Below are positions 27,742-35,735 of a DNA stretch of 64,000 nt, piece after piece (the stretch's first letter is position 1; the number at the start of each line of letters is the position of its first letter). The DNA is taken from NCBI RefSeq assembly GCF_014635665.1, contig NZ_BMDG01000005.1:277241-341240 (forward strand), read 5' to 3'. The stretch is from Isoptericola cucumis (GTDB lineage Bacteria > Actinomycetota > Actinomycetes > Actinomycetales > Cellulomonadaceae). The notes beneath the pieces were generated by a model. That model made no database searches. It was not told the DNA's origin and worked only from the letters and a program-made list of their open reading frames with translations. A program made the position numbers and the translations under genes.

Positions 27742-28203
27742 TCAGGGGGTGTTGCTGGAGGGTTCGGCGGCCGGGGCGGGCTCGGCAGCGCAGGCGGGGC
27801 ACAGGCCCCAGAAGGTGACCTCGGCGAGATCGACGACGAAGCCGTGCGAGTCGTTCGGCACCAGGCACGGGGCGGCGCCCACGGTGCAGTCGACGTCGGC
27901 GACGACGCCGCACGCGCGGCACACCACGTGGTGGTGGTTGTCGCCGACCCGCCGTTCGTAGCGCGCCGGGTGCCCGGCAGGCTCCATGCGGCGCAGGAGC
28001 CCGGCGGCCGACAGGGCGCGCAGGCAGTCGTAGACCGCCTGCACCGACACCGAACCGAGGTCGTCGCGCACGCTGCGCACGACGTCGTCCGCGGTGGAGT
28101 GCTGATGCCCGTCGAGGGCGCGCAGGACGGCGAGCCGTGCGCCCGTGACGCGCAGGCCGCGGTCACGCAGCAGCATGACGTCGTCCGTGCTCGTCGTGGT
28201 CAT
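27742..28203 (-). CDS. Fur-family peroxide-type repressor
   Basis: A 153-residue Fur/PerR-family repressor upstream of katA. It has a winged-helix N-terminus ([24 protein letters not shown]), the metal-binding [10 protein letters not shown] segment near 95, and CPAC near 140, giving two CxxC pairs for structural zinc. The context matches PerR/CatR/FurA-type regulators that autoregulate and control catalase. An operator-like palindrome (28227-28241) sits just upstream of a TAGGGT -10, which is seven bases before the ATG at 28203, so the mRNA is probably leaderless. Confidence 0.92.
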   Translation of the reverse strand: MTTTSTDDVMLLRDRGLRVTGARLAVLRALDGHQHSTADDVVRSVRDDLGSVSVQAVYDCLRALSAAGLLRRMEPAGHPARYERRVGDNHHHVVCRACGVVADVDCTVGAAPCLVPNDSHGFVVDLAEVTFWGLCPACAAEPAPAAEPSSNTP

Positions 28204-28210
28204 GCCGGCG

Positions 28211-28241
28211 ACCCTAGCAGCGTTTTCTGGAATGATTCCAG
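28211..28241 (-). promoter_or_regulatory. fur-katA promoter and operator
   Basis: On the minus strand, CTGGAAT-N-ATTCCAG (28227-28241) is a perfect 7-1-7 palindrome like known actinobacterial FurA/CatR boxes. Ten bases downstream is TAGGGT (28211-28216), then seven bases, then the ATG. The palindrome covers the -35 region, a position suited to autorepression. Confidence 0.65.
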
Positions 28242-28557
28242 TAAACAGGAGGGCGGGTGTCGCCTCCTCGAGGTGTGACGAGGGCGACGTCTCGCCGCCG
28301 CCGACGGGGCGCCGCGGCCGTCGGGGCCGGGCCGATCCCGTGCTAGTCTTGATGGCTGACCGACCTGGACCGATCGCCGCCGACATCCGCACGGGTGTCA
28401 CGTCGCCGGGCCAGGTGCACCAAGTGGATCCCATCCCACCCGAGCACCGACCGAACGCCCATGGCGTCGACAGGGGCCGGGTCTGGTCGGACGGCCCGTC
28501 GTGGGTCGTCCTGCCCCGGTCGTCCGGACGTCCGCGTCCGCGACGTCGGTGATCGAT
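28242..28557 (+). other. Gene-free infC leader region
   Basis: No convincing protein gene. A TAGTCT hexamer near 28344-28349 could be the infC promoter -10. A short open frame runs from the ATG at 28352 to 28552, but it lacks a ribosome-binding site and protein-like composition, so I do not call it. Confidence 0.4.
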
Positions 28558-28586
28558 GGCCTCCACCTGTGCTCAGGGCGGAGGCC
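28558..28586 (+). terminator. Attenuator-like hairpin before infC
   Basis: GGCCTCC (28558-28564) pairs with GGAGGCC (28580-28586); inside it CCTG pairs with CAGG around TGCT. The T-rich TTCCTTCGTTC follows. It lies within the leader, 49 bp before the infC start, so it could attenuate the operon. Confidence 0.5.
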
Positions 28587-28634
28587 TTCCTTCGTTCTCG
28601 GCGGTCTACCGACGAGTTTCCTAGGAGCATCACC

Positions 28635-29456
28635 ATCAGCGAGCCTCGCATCAACGACCGGATCCGCGTCCCTGAGGTCCGGCTCATCGGCCCGGGCGGG
28701 GAGCAGGTCGGCGTGGTTGCCACGGCGGTCGCCCTGAAGCTTGCCCAGGACGCCGACCTCGACCTCGTCGAGGTCGCCCCGGACGCCCGCCCGCCCGTCG
28801 CCAAGCTCATGGACTTCGGCAAGTTCAAGTACGAGTCGGACATGAAGGCGCGTGAGGCGCGGCGCAACCAGGCGAACACGGCTCTCAAGGAGATCCGGTT
28901 CCGTCTCAAGATCGACCCGCACGACTACGGGACCAAGAAGGGCCACGTCGAGCGCTTCCTGTCCGCGGGCGACAAGGTCAAGGTCATGATCATGTTCCGT
29001 GGCCGCGAGCAGTCCCGCCCCGAGATGGGCGTGCGCCTGCTGCAGCGGCTGGCGGACGACGTGTCCGAGCTCGGCTTCGTGGAGTCGATGCCGAAGCAGG
29101 ACGGTCGCAACATGACCATGGTGCTCGGGCCCGTGAAGAAGAAGGCCGACGCCAAGAGCGAGCAGCGCAAGCGCTCCGCCGAGGTCAACGCCCAGCGCAA
29201 GACGAAGTCCGAGGTCAAGGCCGAGGCTCGCGCGCAGCAGGGGTCCGAGACGGCTCCGGCCGCCCGGGAGGCTGACGCGACCCCGACCGACACCGCTCCG
29301 TCCGACACCGCTCGGGCCGACACGGCTCCGGCCGACACGGCTCCGGCCGCGGAGGCGCCGGTGAAGAAGACCACGACCCCGTCGGCCCCCAAGCCCCCGA
29401 CCCCTCGGCCGGCGTCGCCGCGGCCCCCGCGGCCCAGCGCGCGACCGAGCCGCTGA
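28635..29456 (+). CDS. infC: Translation initiation factor IF-3 with non-canonical start
   Basis: Binds the 30S subunit and proofreads start-codon selection. The IF-3 N- and C-domains span about residues 1-170 ([57 protein letters not shown]). No ATG, GTG or TTG is available in frame near the conserved start. AGGAG at 28623-28627 lies seven bases before an ATC, giving a start like that of other actinobacterial IF-3s. The 100-residue C-terminal tail is rich in Ala, Pro, Thr and Asp, with repeats of DTAP. Total 273 residues versus about 180 typical. First gene of infC-rpmI-rplT. Confidence 0.93.
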   Translation: MSEPRINDRIRVPEVRLIGPGGEQVGVVATAVALKLAQDADLDLVEVAPDARPPVAKLMDFGKFKYESDMKAREARRNQANTALKEIRFRLKIDPHDYGTKKGHVERFLSAGDKVKVMIMFRGREQSRPEMGVRLLQRLADDVSELGFVESMPKQDGRNMTMVLGPVKKKADAKSEQRKRSAEVNAQRKTKSEVKAEARAQQGSETAPAAREADATPTDTAPSDTARADTAPADTAPAAEAPVKKTTTPSAPKPPTPRPASPRPPRPSARPSR

Positions 29457-29554
29457 CGCACAGACCTACTGGCACCGGGTCGGCTCGCCGACCACGGTCC
29501 GCACACGTCACCGCCCACCAGGGCGGGTGACCGACACGAGGAGAGACGGCAGTC

Positions 29555-29749
29555 ATGCCGAAGAACAAGACGCACTCCGGCGCCAAGAAGCGTTTCCGGG
29601 TCACGGGTAGCGGCAAGCTCATGCGCGAGCAGACCAACGCCCGCCACTACCTCGAGCACAAGTCCAGCCGTCGCACGCGTCGTCTGGCTCAGGACCAGGT
29701 GGTCTCTGCCGCCGACACCAAGACCATCAAGAAGCTGCTCGGCAAGTGA
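29555..29749 (+). CDS. rpmI: 50S ribosomal protein L35
   Basis: A 64-residue basic ribosomal protein, complete and of normal length ([21 protein letters not shown] at the start, KTIKKLLGK at the end). It lies between infC and rplT in the usual order. The ATG follows AGGAGAG at a good distance. Confidence 0.97.
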   Translation: MPKNKTHSGAKKRFRVTGSGKLMREQTNARHYLEHKSSRRTRRLAQDQVVSAADTKTIKKLLGK

Positions 29750-29839
29750 CCCGCCCGGGCGGACCGCCCGCTCGATGAGCATCTCGTCGACAGCGGCCGC
29801 CGGCAGCACTTCCGGACCCGACACTGCAAGGAGCATCAC

Positions 29840-30223
29840 GTGGCACGCGTGAAGCGGGCGGTCAACGCCCACAAGAAGCGCCGTACGACCCTCGAGCGCG
29901 CCAGCGGCTACCGCGGCCAGCGTTCGCGCCTGTACCGGAAGGCGAAGGAGCAGGTCACCCACTCCCTCGTCTACTCGTACCGCGACCGCAAGGCCAAGAA
30001 GGGCGACTTCCGCAAGCTGTGGATCCAGCGCATCAACGCTGCGTCCCGCGCCCAGGGCCTCACCTACAACCGCCTCATCCAGGGCCTCAAGGCCGCGGGT
30101 GTGGAGGTCGACCGCCGCATGCTCGCCGAGCTCGCGGTCAACGACGTGGCCGCGTTCAACGCGCTCGTCCAGGTCGCCAAGGACGCGCTGCCGACCGACG
30201 TCAACGCGCCGAAGGCCGCCTGA
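29840..30223 (+). CDS. rplT: 50S ribosomal protein L20
   Basis: A 127-residue primary 23S rRNA-binding protein needed for early 50S assembly. The [23 protein letters not shown] opening and [14 protein letters not shown] core are typical. It starts with GTG after AAGGAGC. It completes the infC-rpmI-rplT operon; in other bacteria L20 represses this operon, which cannot be judged here. Confidence 0.97.
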   Translation: MARVKRAVNAHKKRRTTLERASGYRGQRSRLYRKAKEQVTHSLVYSYRDRKAKKGDFRKLWIQRINAASRAQGLTYNRLIQGLKAAGVEVDRRMLAELAVNDVAAFNALVQVAKDALPTDVNAPKAA

Positions 30224-30267
30224 GCCTCCGCGACGCACCCGGACGCCCGGACACCCCCGACCTGCTG

Positions 30268-31158
30268 ATGCCCCGCATGATCCCCGGCATCCCCGAGGTG
30301 ACGCTCGTGAACCCGCGAGCCGATCGGGTCAAGCAGGTGAGGGCGCTGTCCGGGCGTCCTGCGCGTTCCCGGCACGGCCAGTTCCTCGTCGAGGGGCCGC
30401 AGGGTGTGCGCGAGGCCGTGCGGCACGCGCCCGCGGACGTCCGTGACGTCTACCTCACGGCCGCGGCGGCGGAACGCTACGACGAGATCGTCGTCGCGGC
30501 GCGGGACGCGGGGCTGTTCGTGCACGTCGCCACCCCCGAGGTCCTCGCGGCGATGAGCGGCGACGCCCAGGGCGTGCTCGCCGTCGTGCGCACCGGCGCC
30601 GTCGTCACCCTCGTCGACGCCCTGCGCGCCGCCGCCGCACCGGCCCGCCCGCTGCTCGTCGCGGTGCTGGCCAACGTCCGCGACCCCGGCAACGCCGGCA
30701 CCGTGATCCGCGCGTCCGACGCCGCCGGGGCCGACCTCGTCGTCCTCGCGGGCGAGAGCGTCGACGTGCACAACCCGAAGGTCGTGCGCTCGACCGCCGG
30801 CTCGCTCTTCCACCTGCCGGTCGTGACCGGGACGTCGCTGCCCGACGCCGTGGCGGTGCTGCGCGCCGCCGGCTGCGTCGTCCTCGCCGCCGACGGCGGC
30901 GGCGAGCACGACCTCGACGACCTGCTCGACGTCGCCGGCGCCACGTCGCGCGACGTGGCGACGCCCGACCTCGCCGGGTCCACCGCCTGGGTGTTCGGCA
31001 ACGAGGCCTGGGGGCTCCCCGAGCAGGACCGCGCGCTCGCCGACGCCGTCGTGCGCGTGCCCATCCGCGGCCGTGCCGAGTCGCTGAACCTCGCCACCGC
31101 CGCCACCGTCTGCCTGTACGCGAGCGGCCGCGCCCAGCGCGCGGTGCGCGCCGGCTGA
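30268..31158 (+). CDS. TrmH/SpoU-family RNA 2'-O-methyltransferase
   Basis: A SPOUT-fold SAM-dependent RNA methyltransferase of about 296 residues. An N-terminal substrate-binding domain (RSRHGQFLVEGPQGVREA) precedes the trefoil-knot domain: NVRDPGNAGTVIRASDAAGAD near 145, FGNEAWGLP near 245, and VRVPIRGRAESLNLATAA near 265. Commonly found after rplT and annotated as a 23S rRNA methyltransferase; the target base is not known. Start is uncertain: ATGs at 30268 and 30277 or GTG at 30298 are all possible. Confidence 0.9.
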   Translation: MPRMIPGIPEVTLVNPRADRVKQVRALSGRPARSRHGQFLVEGPQGVREAVRHAPADVRDVYLTAAAAERYDEIVVAARDAGLFVHVATPEVLAAMSGDAQGVLAVVRTGAVVTLVDALRAAAAPARPLLVAVLANVRDPGNAGTVIRASDAAGADLVVLAGESVDVHNPKVVRSTAGSLFHLPVVTGTSLPDAVAVLRAAGCVVLAADGGGEHDLDDLLDVAGATSRDVATPDLAGSTAWVFGNEAWGLPEQDRALADAVVRVPIRGRAESLNLATAATVCLYASGRAQRAVRAG

Positions 31159-31242
31159 GCCGCCGCCGACCAGGCCCTCCGAGGCGCCTCCCGCCAGGCC
31201 GGCCCCCGGCCCGCACCGACCGTCCCGTGGCACGATGCCCGG

Positions 31243-31923
31243 ATGCGTCTGTTCACGGCCGTGTACCCGTCCGCGGAGGCGATCGCGCACCTCGAGCTGG
31301 CGCTGCACGGCGTGGGCGGCGCCGCCGTCACCGACCCCGGGGCCGGCCTGCGCTGGGTGCCCGCCGAGCAGCGGCACGTCACGCTCCTGTTCCACGGCGA
31401 GGTGCCGGACGGCGCGGTCCCGGGCTACGTCGACGCGCTCGGCGCCGCGGTGCGCGAGGTGGAGCCGTTCGAGCTCGCGCTCACCGGCAGCGGGTCGTTC
31501 GGCGGACGGACCCTCTGGGTCGGCGTCGCCGGCGCCGTGCCCGCGCTGCGGTCGCTCGCCGCGACGGCCGACGACACCGCGGCGAGCGCGGGGCTGCCGG
31601 CCGCCGACCGCGCCGGCGGGCGGCCGCACCTCACGGTCGCCCGCGCCACCCTGCGCGCGCAGCCGGAGCGGCGGCGCCGGGTCGACGCCTCGCGCGGGGG
31701 TGTGCGCGGGGGTGTGCGCGGGGGTGTGCGCGGCGTCGCCCGCACGGGCGACCTCTCCCCGCTGGCGGGCTGGGCGCACGCGCTCGCCGTGTACCGCGGG
31801 CCGGCCTGGCCGGTGGACACGGTGCACGTCGTCGCGTCGCGCCTCGGCGAGGGGAGGTCGGGCGGCCCGCTGCACGAGGACGTCGCGGTGCTGCCGCTCG
31901 CCGGTCGCGACGCCGCGGCCTAG
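31243..31923 (+). CDS. thpR: RNA 2',3'-cyclic phosphodiesterase
   Basis: A 226-residue 2H-phosphoesterase (LigT/ThpR family). Both catalytic H-x-T motifs are present: RHVTLLFHG near residue 46 and RPHLTVARA near 128. A 12-bp perfect triplication between them and the C-terminus encodes a GGVR repeat at about residues 150-162, a linker unlike the family. A CACGAT hexamer six bases before the ATG could make it leaderless. Its stop overlaps the convergent kinase stop at CTAG. Confidence 0.87.
   Translation: MRLFTAVYPSAEAIAHLELALHGVGGAAVTDPGAGLRWVPAEQRHVTLLFHGEVPDGAVPGYVDALGAAVREVEPFELALTGSGSFGGRTLWVGVAGAVPALRSLAATADDTAASAGLPAADRAGGRPHLTVARATLRAQPERRRRVDASRGGVRGGVRGGVRGVARTGDLSPLAGWAHALAVYRGPAWPVDTVHVVASRLGEGRSGGPLHEDVAVLPLAGRDAAA
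31692..31727 (+). repeat. Triplicated 12-bp unit within thpR
   Basis: GCGCGGGGGTGT occurs three times perfectly, followed by a partial copy. It keeps the frame, adding four residues (GGVR, circularly permuted) per unit. Confidence 0.9.
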
Positions 31924-33428
31924 GACCGCGGCGCGGGGGCCCCGGCGTCCGTCGACCGGCGCTGGACCTCGGCCAGGTGGTGCGCCGTCCGGCGGGTCGC
32001 GGTGTACAGGTCGAGGTAGTCCGCGTAGAGCGCGTCGTAGCGTCCCGCCCGGCCGGGGTGGGGCTCGACCCGGGTCGTGAGCGGGTTCCAGCGCGCGATG
32101 TCGACGTCCGCGACGGCCTGCGCCGCGAGGTGCGCCGCGCCCAGGCTCGCGCCCGCGGCACCGGCGGCGAGCATCTGGGGGAGCCCGGTGACGTCCGAGA
32201 CGATCTGCGGCCAGAGCGTCCCCTGCGAGCCGCCCCCGACGGCGACGCCGCGCTCGACCACGGCCCCGGCCTGCCGCAGCAGGTCGAGGTTCTGCCGCAC
32301 CCCGTAGGCGGTGGCCTCCAGGGCGGCACGGTAGAGGTCGCCCCTGCCGTGCTCGAGCGTCAGGCCGGCGACGACGCCGCGCGCGTCGGGGTCGTGCAGC
32401 GGCGTCCGCTCGCCGGCGAAGTACGGCAGCATCAGCAGCCCGCGGCTCCCGGCGGGGGAGCGTTCCGCCTCGGCCACGAGCTCGGCGAAGTCGGGCCCCC
32501 CGAAGAGCCGGCGCAGCCAGCTCGTCACCGCGCCGCTCGTCGCGGTGCCGGCGGTGAGGTCGTAGGTGCCGGGCCGGACGCCGGCGGACGCCCACAGGTC
32601 CGGGTGGCGCAGCACGCGCGGACCCGAGGAGATCATGAAGAGGGTGCTGCCGTACATGAGGGCGAGGTCGCCGGGCGCGGTCGGGACGCTCGCGCCCTCC
32701 GCCCAGGCGTCGATCGTGCCGAGCACGACAGGGATGCCCTCGGGGAGCCCGGTCTGCCGGGCAGCGGCCCGGGTGACGTGCCCGGCGACGTCACCGGGGC
32801 GACCGAGCTCGGGGAGGGCGACGTCGCCGCGCAGGCGGTCGGCCCACCGCTCGTGCCAGCCGCCCGTGCGCAGGTCGTACAGCGGCGTGGCCTGGCTCGC
32901 GGACGTGTGGTCGAGGCGGTACGCACCGGTCAGGCGCCACACCAGCCACGACGACGGCATGAACAGGCGGCGGGCCCGCGACCAGGTCGCCGGCTCGTGC
33001 TCCGCCACCCACGCGAGCTTCGGGCCGACGGACTGGCTGGACAGTCGTGAGCCCGTGGCCCGCAGGATCTCCGCGGCGCCGAGCTCCGCCTCGAGCCCGT
33101 CGATGGACGCGCACCCCCGCGTGTCGACGCCGTAGAGGATCGCCGGGCGCAGGGGTGCGCCGTCCGCGTCCGTCAGCAGGGCGCACGGGCCGATGCCGCT
33201 GGTGCCGACGGCGACCACGGGGACGTCGCACTGGCGGCGCAGGTCGGCCACGAGCCGGGTGAGCTCGTCCCACCAGACCTCCCCGTCCATCTCGACGTGG
33301 CCGGGCCGCGGCCGGGACGGCTCGTGGGGGATGGCGGCGTGCGCGAGCTCGCGGCCGTCGAGGTCGACGAGCACCGCCTTGGCGCTCGAGGTCCCGATGT
33401 CGACCCCGACGACGGCCCCGGACGTCAT
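31920..33428 (-). CDS. FGGY-family carbohydrate kinase
   Basis: A 502-residue sugar or polyol kinase of the FGGY family. The N-terminal phosphate-binding motif is VGVDIGTSSAKAVLVD; later signatures include GTIDAWAEGAS near 245 and VGGGSQGTLWPQIVSDVTG near 415. It is closest in outline to xylulokinase/gluconokinase-type members; erythritol kinase (EryA) also belongs here, so substrate is open. The ATG at 33428 overlaps the regulator stop by four bases. It sits next to a divergent tetritol-dehydrogenase gene set, so a C4 or C5 polyol or ketose is a plausible substrate. Confidence 0.88.
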   Translation of the reverse strand: MTSGAVVGVDIGTSSAKAVLVDLDGRELAHAAIPHEPSRPRPGHVEMDGEVWWDELTRLVADLRRQCDVPVVAVGTSGIGPCALLTDADGAPLRPAILYGVDTRGCASIDGLEAELGAAEILRATGSRLSSQSVGPKLAWVAEHEPATWSRARRLFMPSSWLVWRLTGAYRLDHTSASQATPLYDLRTGGWHERWADRLRGDVALPELGRPGDVAGHVTRAAARQTGLPEGIPVVLGTIDAWAEGASVPTAPGDLALMYGSTLFMISSGPRVLRHPDLWASAGVRPGTYDLTAGTATSGAVTSWLRRLFGGPDFAELVAEAERSPAGSRGLLMLPYFAGERTPLHDPDARGVVAGLTLEHGRGDLYRAALEATAYGVRQNLDLLRQAGAVVERGVAVGGGSQGTLWPQIVSDVTGLPQMLAAGAAGASLGAAHLAAQAVADVDIARWNPLTTRVEPHPGRAGRYDALYADYLDLYTATRRTAHHLAEVQRRSTDAGAPAPRS

Positions 33429-34423
33429 GACCGGCGGGCCGCCGGCCGGTCGAGCGCCTCGAGCAGGGCGCGGGCGGTGGGGGCGTCGGTGACGAGCGAC
33501 CGCACCATGCCCGCGCGGACGGCGCCGACGATGCTGGGGACCTTCTCCACGCCGACGGCCACGCCGACGCACCGGTCGAGGCCCTGCAGGAGCTCGCGCG
33601 GCGTGCGCACCATCCGGTCGCTGCCGGGGAACTCGATGGCGGCCCCCGACGCGTCGAAGAAGTTCATGCAGACGTCGCCGACGGCGTCGCGGAAGTGCGA
33701 GGCCTCGGCGGGGATGGACCGGGAGATCGAGTGGCGCGTGGCGGTGGGCGCCCCGATGCCGACGACGGCCGCCCGGGCCCCCTGCCACAGGGCGAGCACG
33801 TGCCGGAAGGTGGGGTCCTCGTCGAGCGAGCGGCGCATCGGCACCGTCGGCAGCACCTCGGTGAACAGGAACGCGGGGAAGGCGCCCGTGCTCTCCGCCG
33901 CCAGGCGGGCGATCTCGTTGGTCTGGTACCAGGCCACGGGCTCGCTGAGGCCGCCCACGGTCGGCACCACCTGCACTCCCGTCATCTTGGGCAGGGGCTC
34001 GCGCACGACCTCGTAGACCGTCCGCCCGGACGACAGCAGCAGCACGTCGCCCGGCTCGAGCCCCATGCCCTCGATCTCGGCCCCGACGGCGGGGGCGAGG
34101 TCCGGCCCCAGGCGCGAGGGGTGGACCGGGGGGACGACGCGCGCCCCGTCGAGCCCGAGCGCCTCCTGCAGCCGGACGGCGAGCACGCCGCGCTCGTCGG
34201 AGCGCGGGTCCACGACCTCGATGCGGACGAGCCCGAGCCGTCGCGCCTCGGTGACGAGCCGGCTCACCGTGGGCCGGGACACGTCGAGCCGCTCGGCGAT
34301 GGTGGCCTGGGTCGCGTTGTCGACGTAGTACATCCGGGCCGCCTGGTAGGCGAGGTCCGCGGCCGTCGTCCGGTGGCTCTCCTGGTCGCGCTCTTGCGGC
34401 ATCGCGTCGTCGCGCTCGCTCAC
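33425..34423 (-). CDS. SorC/DeoR-type sugar-binding transcriptional regulator
   Basis: A 332-residue regulator. An N-terminal helix-turn-helix (ATIAERLDVSRPTVSRLVTEA, about residues 38-60) is followed by a SorC sugar-phosphate-binding domain (EVVREPLPKM, VVPTVGGL, VVGIGAPTATRHSI). Such proteins respond to phosphorylated intermediates. The GTG at 34423 follows GGGAG by five bases. It is divergent from the dehydrogenase operon, with 153 bp between, so it likely controls both directions. It precedes the FGGY kinase in a two-gene operon. Confidence 0.9.
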   Translation of the reverse strand: MSERDDAMPQERDQESHRTTAADLAYQAARMYYVDNATQATIAERLDVSRPTVSRLVTEARRLGLVRIEVVDPRSDERGVLAVRLQEALGLDGARVVPPVHPSRLGPDLAPAVGAEIEGMGLEPGDVLLLSSGRTVYEVVREPLPKMTGVQVVPTVGGLSEPVAWYQTNEIARLAAESTGAFPAFLFTEVLPTVPMRRSLDEDPTFRHVLALWQGARAAVVGIGAPTATRHSISRSIPAEASHFRDAVGDVCMNFFDASGAAIEFPGSDRMVRTPRELLQGLDRCVGVAVGVEKVPSIVGAVRAGMVRSLVTDAPTARALLEALDRPAARRS

Positions 34424-34511
34424 GGTGCTCCCTCGGTCTCGGGACGGCGGTCTCGGGCGCGATTCTTCCCCCTCCGAGCCCTCGGCGCTCCCCGCCGTGA
34501 ACAACTGTGCG

Positions 34512-34541
34512 TGACAAATGTGCACGAGGTCGTTTACGGTG
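34512..34541 (+). promoter_or_regulatory. Promoter/operator of the tetritol operon
   Basis: GTGACA (34512-34517), 18 bases, TACGGT (34536-34541). The region holds two TGTGC copies on either side of the -35, a likely site for the divergent SorC-type regulator. The start codon is at 34577. Confidence 0.4.
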
Positions 34542-34576
34542 GCGGCGTCCGGAACCAGCCAACGGAGGTCAGAACC

Positions 34577-35692
34577 GTGCCCCTCGTCAAGAACGCCGAG
34601 ACCGCCATCCCCACGACGATGCGCGCCGTGGTGGTCCACGGCCCCGAGGACTACCGCCTCGAGACCCTTCCCGTCCCGGTCCCCGGCCCCGGGGAGCTGC
34701 TCCTGCGGGTGGACGCCGTGGGCGTCTGCGCCAGCGACCTGAAGTGCTACCACGGCGCGGCGAAGTTCTGGGGCGACGAGCACCGCCCCGCCTGGGCGCA
34801 GAAGGGCGTGACGCCCGGGCACGAGTTCGCCGGCACCGTCGTCGCCGCCGGGGACCAGGCCACGCTCGACAAGCGCGAGGCCGCCCTCGGCGACCGGCTC
34901 GCCTGCGAGCAGATCGTGCCCTGCTGGGAGTGCCGCTACTGCCTGCGCGGCGCGTACTGGATGTGCGGACCGCACGACATGTTCGGCTTCAAGGGGTTCG
35001 ACGGGGCGATGGCCGAGTACGTGCTCGTCCCCGAGCGGGCCCTCACCCACCAGGTCGACACCGGCATCGCGCCGCAGCACGCCGCGTTCGCCGAGCCGCT
35101 GTCCTGCTCGATGCACGCCGTCGAGCGCGGCGGCATCCAGCTCGACGACGTCGTCGTGGTGGCGGGTGCGGGCCCGATCGGGCTCGGCGCCATCGCGGGC
35201 GCCCGGCAGAAGAACCCCTACCTCGTGGTCGCGCTGGACATGAGCGACGCCAAGCTCGAGCTGGCCAGCAAGGTCGGCGCCGACCTGACGATCAACATCA
35301 CCACCGAGGACGCGGTCGCCCGCGTCAAGGAGCTCACCGGCGGCTACGGCGCCGACGTCTACATCGAGGCGACCGGGCACCCGTCGGCGGTCTCGCAGGG
35401 CCTCGACATGCTGCGCAAGCTCAGCACGTTCGTCGAGTACTCCGTCTTCAAGGACGACGTCACCGTCGACTGGTCGATCATCTCGGACGACAAGGAGCTC
35501 GACGTCCTGGGCGCGCACCTCGGCCCGCACTGCTGGCGCCCCGCGATCAAGCTCATCGAGTCCGGCACCCTCCCGCTGGAGGAGGTCTGCACCCACCAGT
35601 TCCCGCTCGAGCGCTTCCAGGACGCGCTCGACCTCGTGGGCGACTCGGCCGGCGGCTCCGTCAAGGTCTCGATCGTCCCCGGGCTGTCCTGA
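34577..35692 (+). CDS. eltD: Erythritol/L-threitol dehydrogenase-like zinc dehydrogenase
   Basis: A 371-residue medium-chain NAD-dependent dehydrogenase. It closely follows the pattern of the EltD enzyme known from Mycobacterium smegmatis: VGVCASDLKCYHGAAKFWGD, GHEFAG, the structural-zinc segment QIVPCWECRYC, AFAEPLSCSMHAVE, Rossmann motif VAGAGPIGLG near 197, GAHLGPHCW and CTHQFPL. It should oxidise erythritol or L-threitol to erythrulose. It starts with GTG after GGAGG. It is the first gene of a four-gene operon. Substrate is inferred from my recall of the family. Confidence 0.85.
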   Translation: MPLVKNAETAIPTTMRAVVVHGPEDYRLETLPVPVPGPGELLLRVDAVGVCASDLKCYHGAAKFWGDEHRPAWAQKGVTPGHEFAGTVVAAGDQATLDKREAALGDRLACEQIVPCWECRYCLRGAYWMCGPHDMFGFKGFDGAMAEYVLVPERALTHQVDTGIAPQHAAFAEPLSCSMHAVERGGIQLDDVVVVAGAGPIGLGAIAGARQKNPYLVVALDMSDAKLELASKVGADLTINITTEDAVARVKELTGGYGADVYIEATGHPSAVSQGLDMLRKLSTFVEYSVFKDDVTVDWSIISDDKELDVLGAHLGPHCWRPAIKLIESGTLPLEEVCTHQFPLERFQDALDLVGDSAGGSVKVSIVPGLS

Positions 35693-35735
35693 GCCGCCCG
35701 CCACCACGACGTCCACGACCGTTCGAAGGAGAACC

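Noticed and set aside
28352..28552. Short ORF (67 codons) upstream of infC
   Set aside because: No ribosome-binding site, low-complexity Pro/Arg composition, and a position inside a likely untranslated leader.
31920..33428. Calling the FGGY kinase xylulokinase
   Set aside because: No xylose isomerase or other xylose gene is nearby, and FGGY substrate cannot be read from the motifs; left as family-level.
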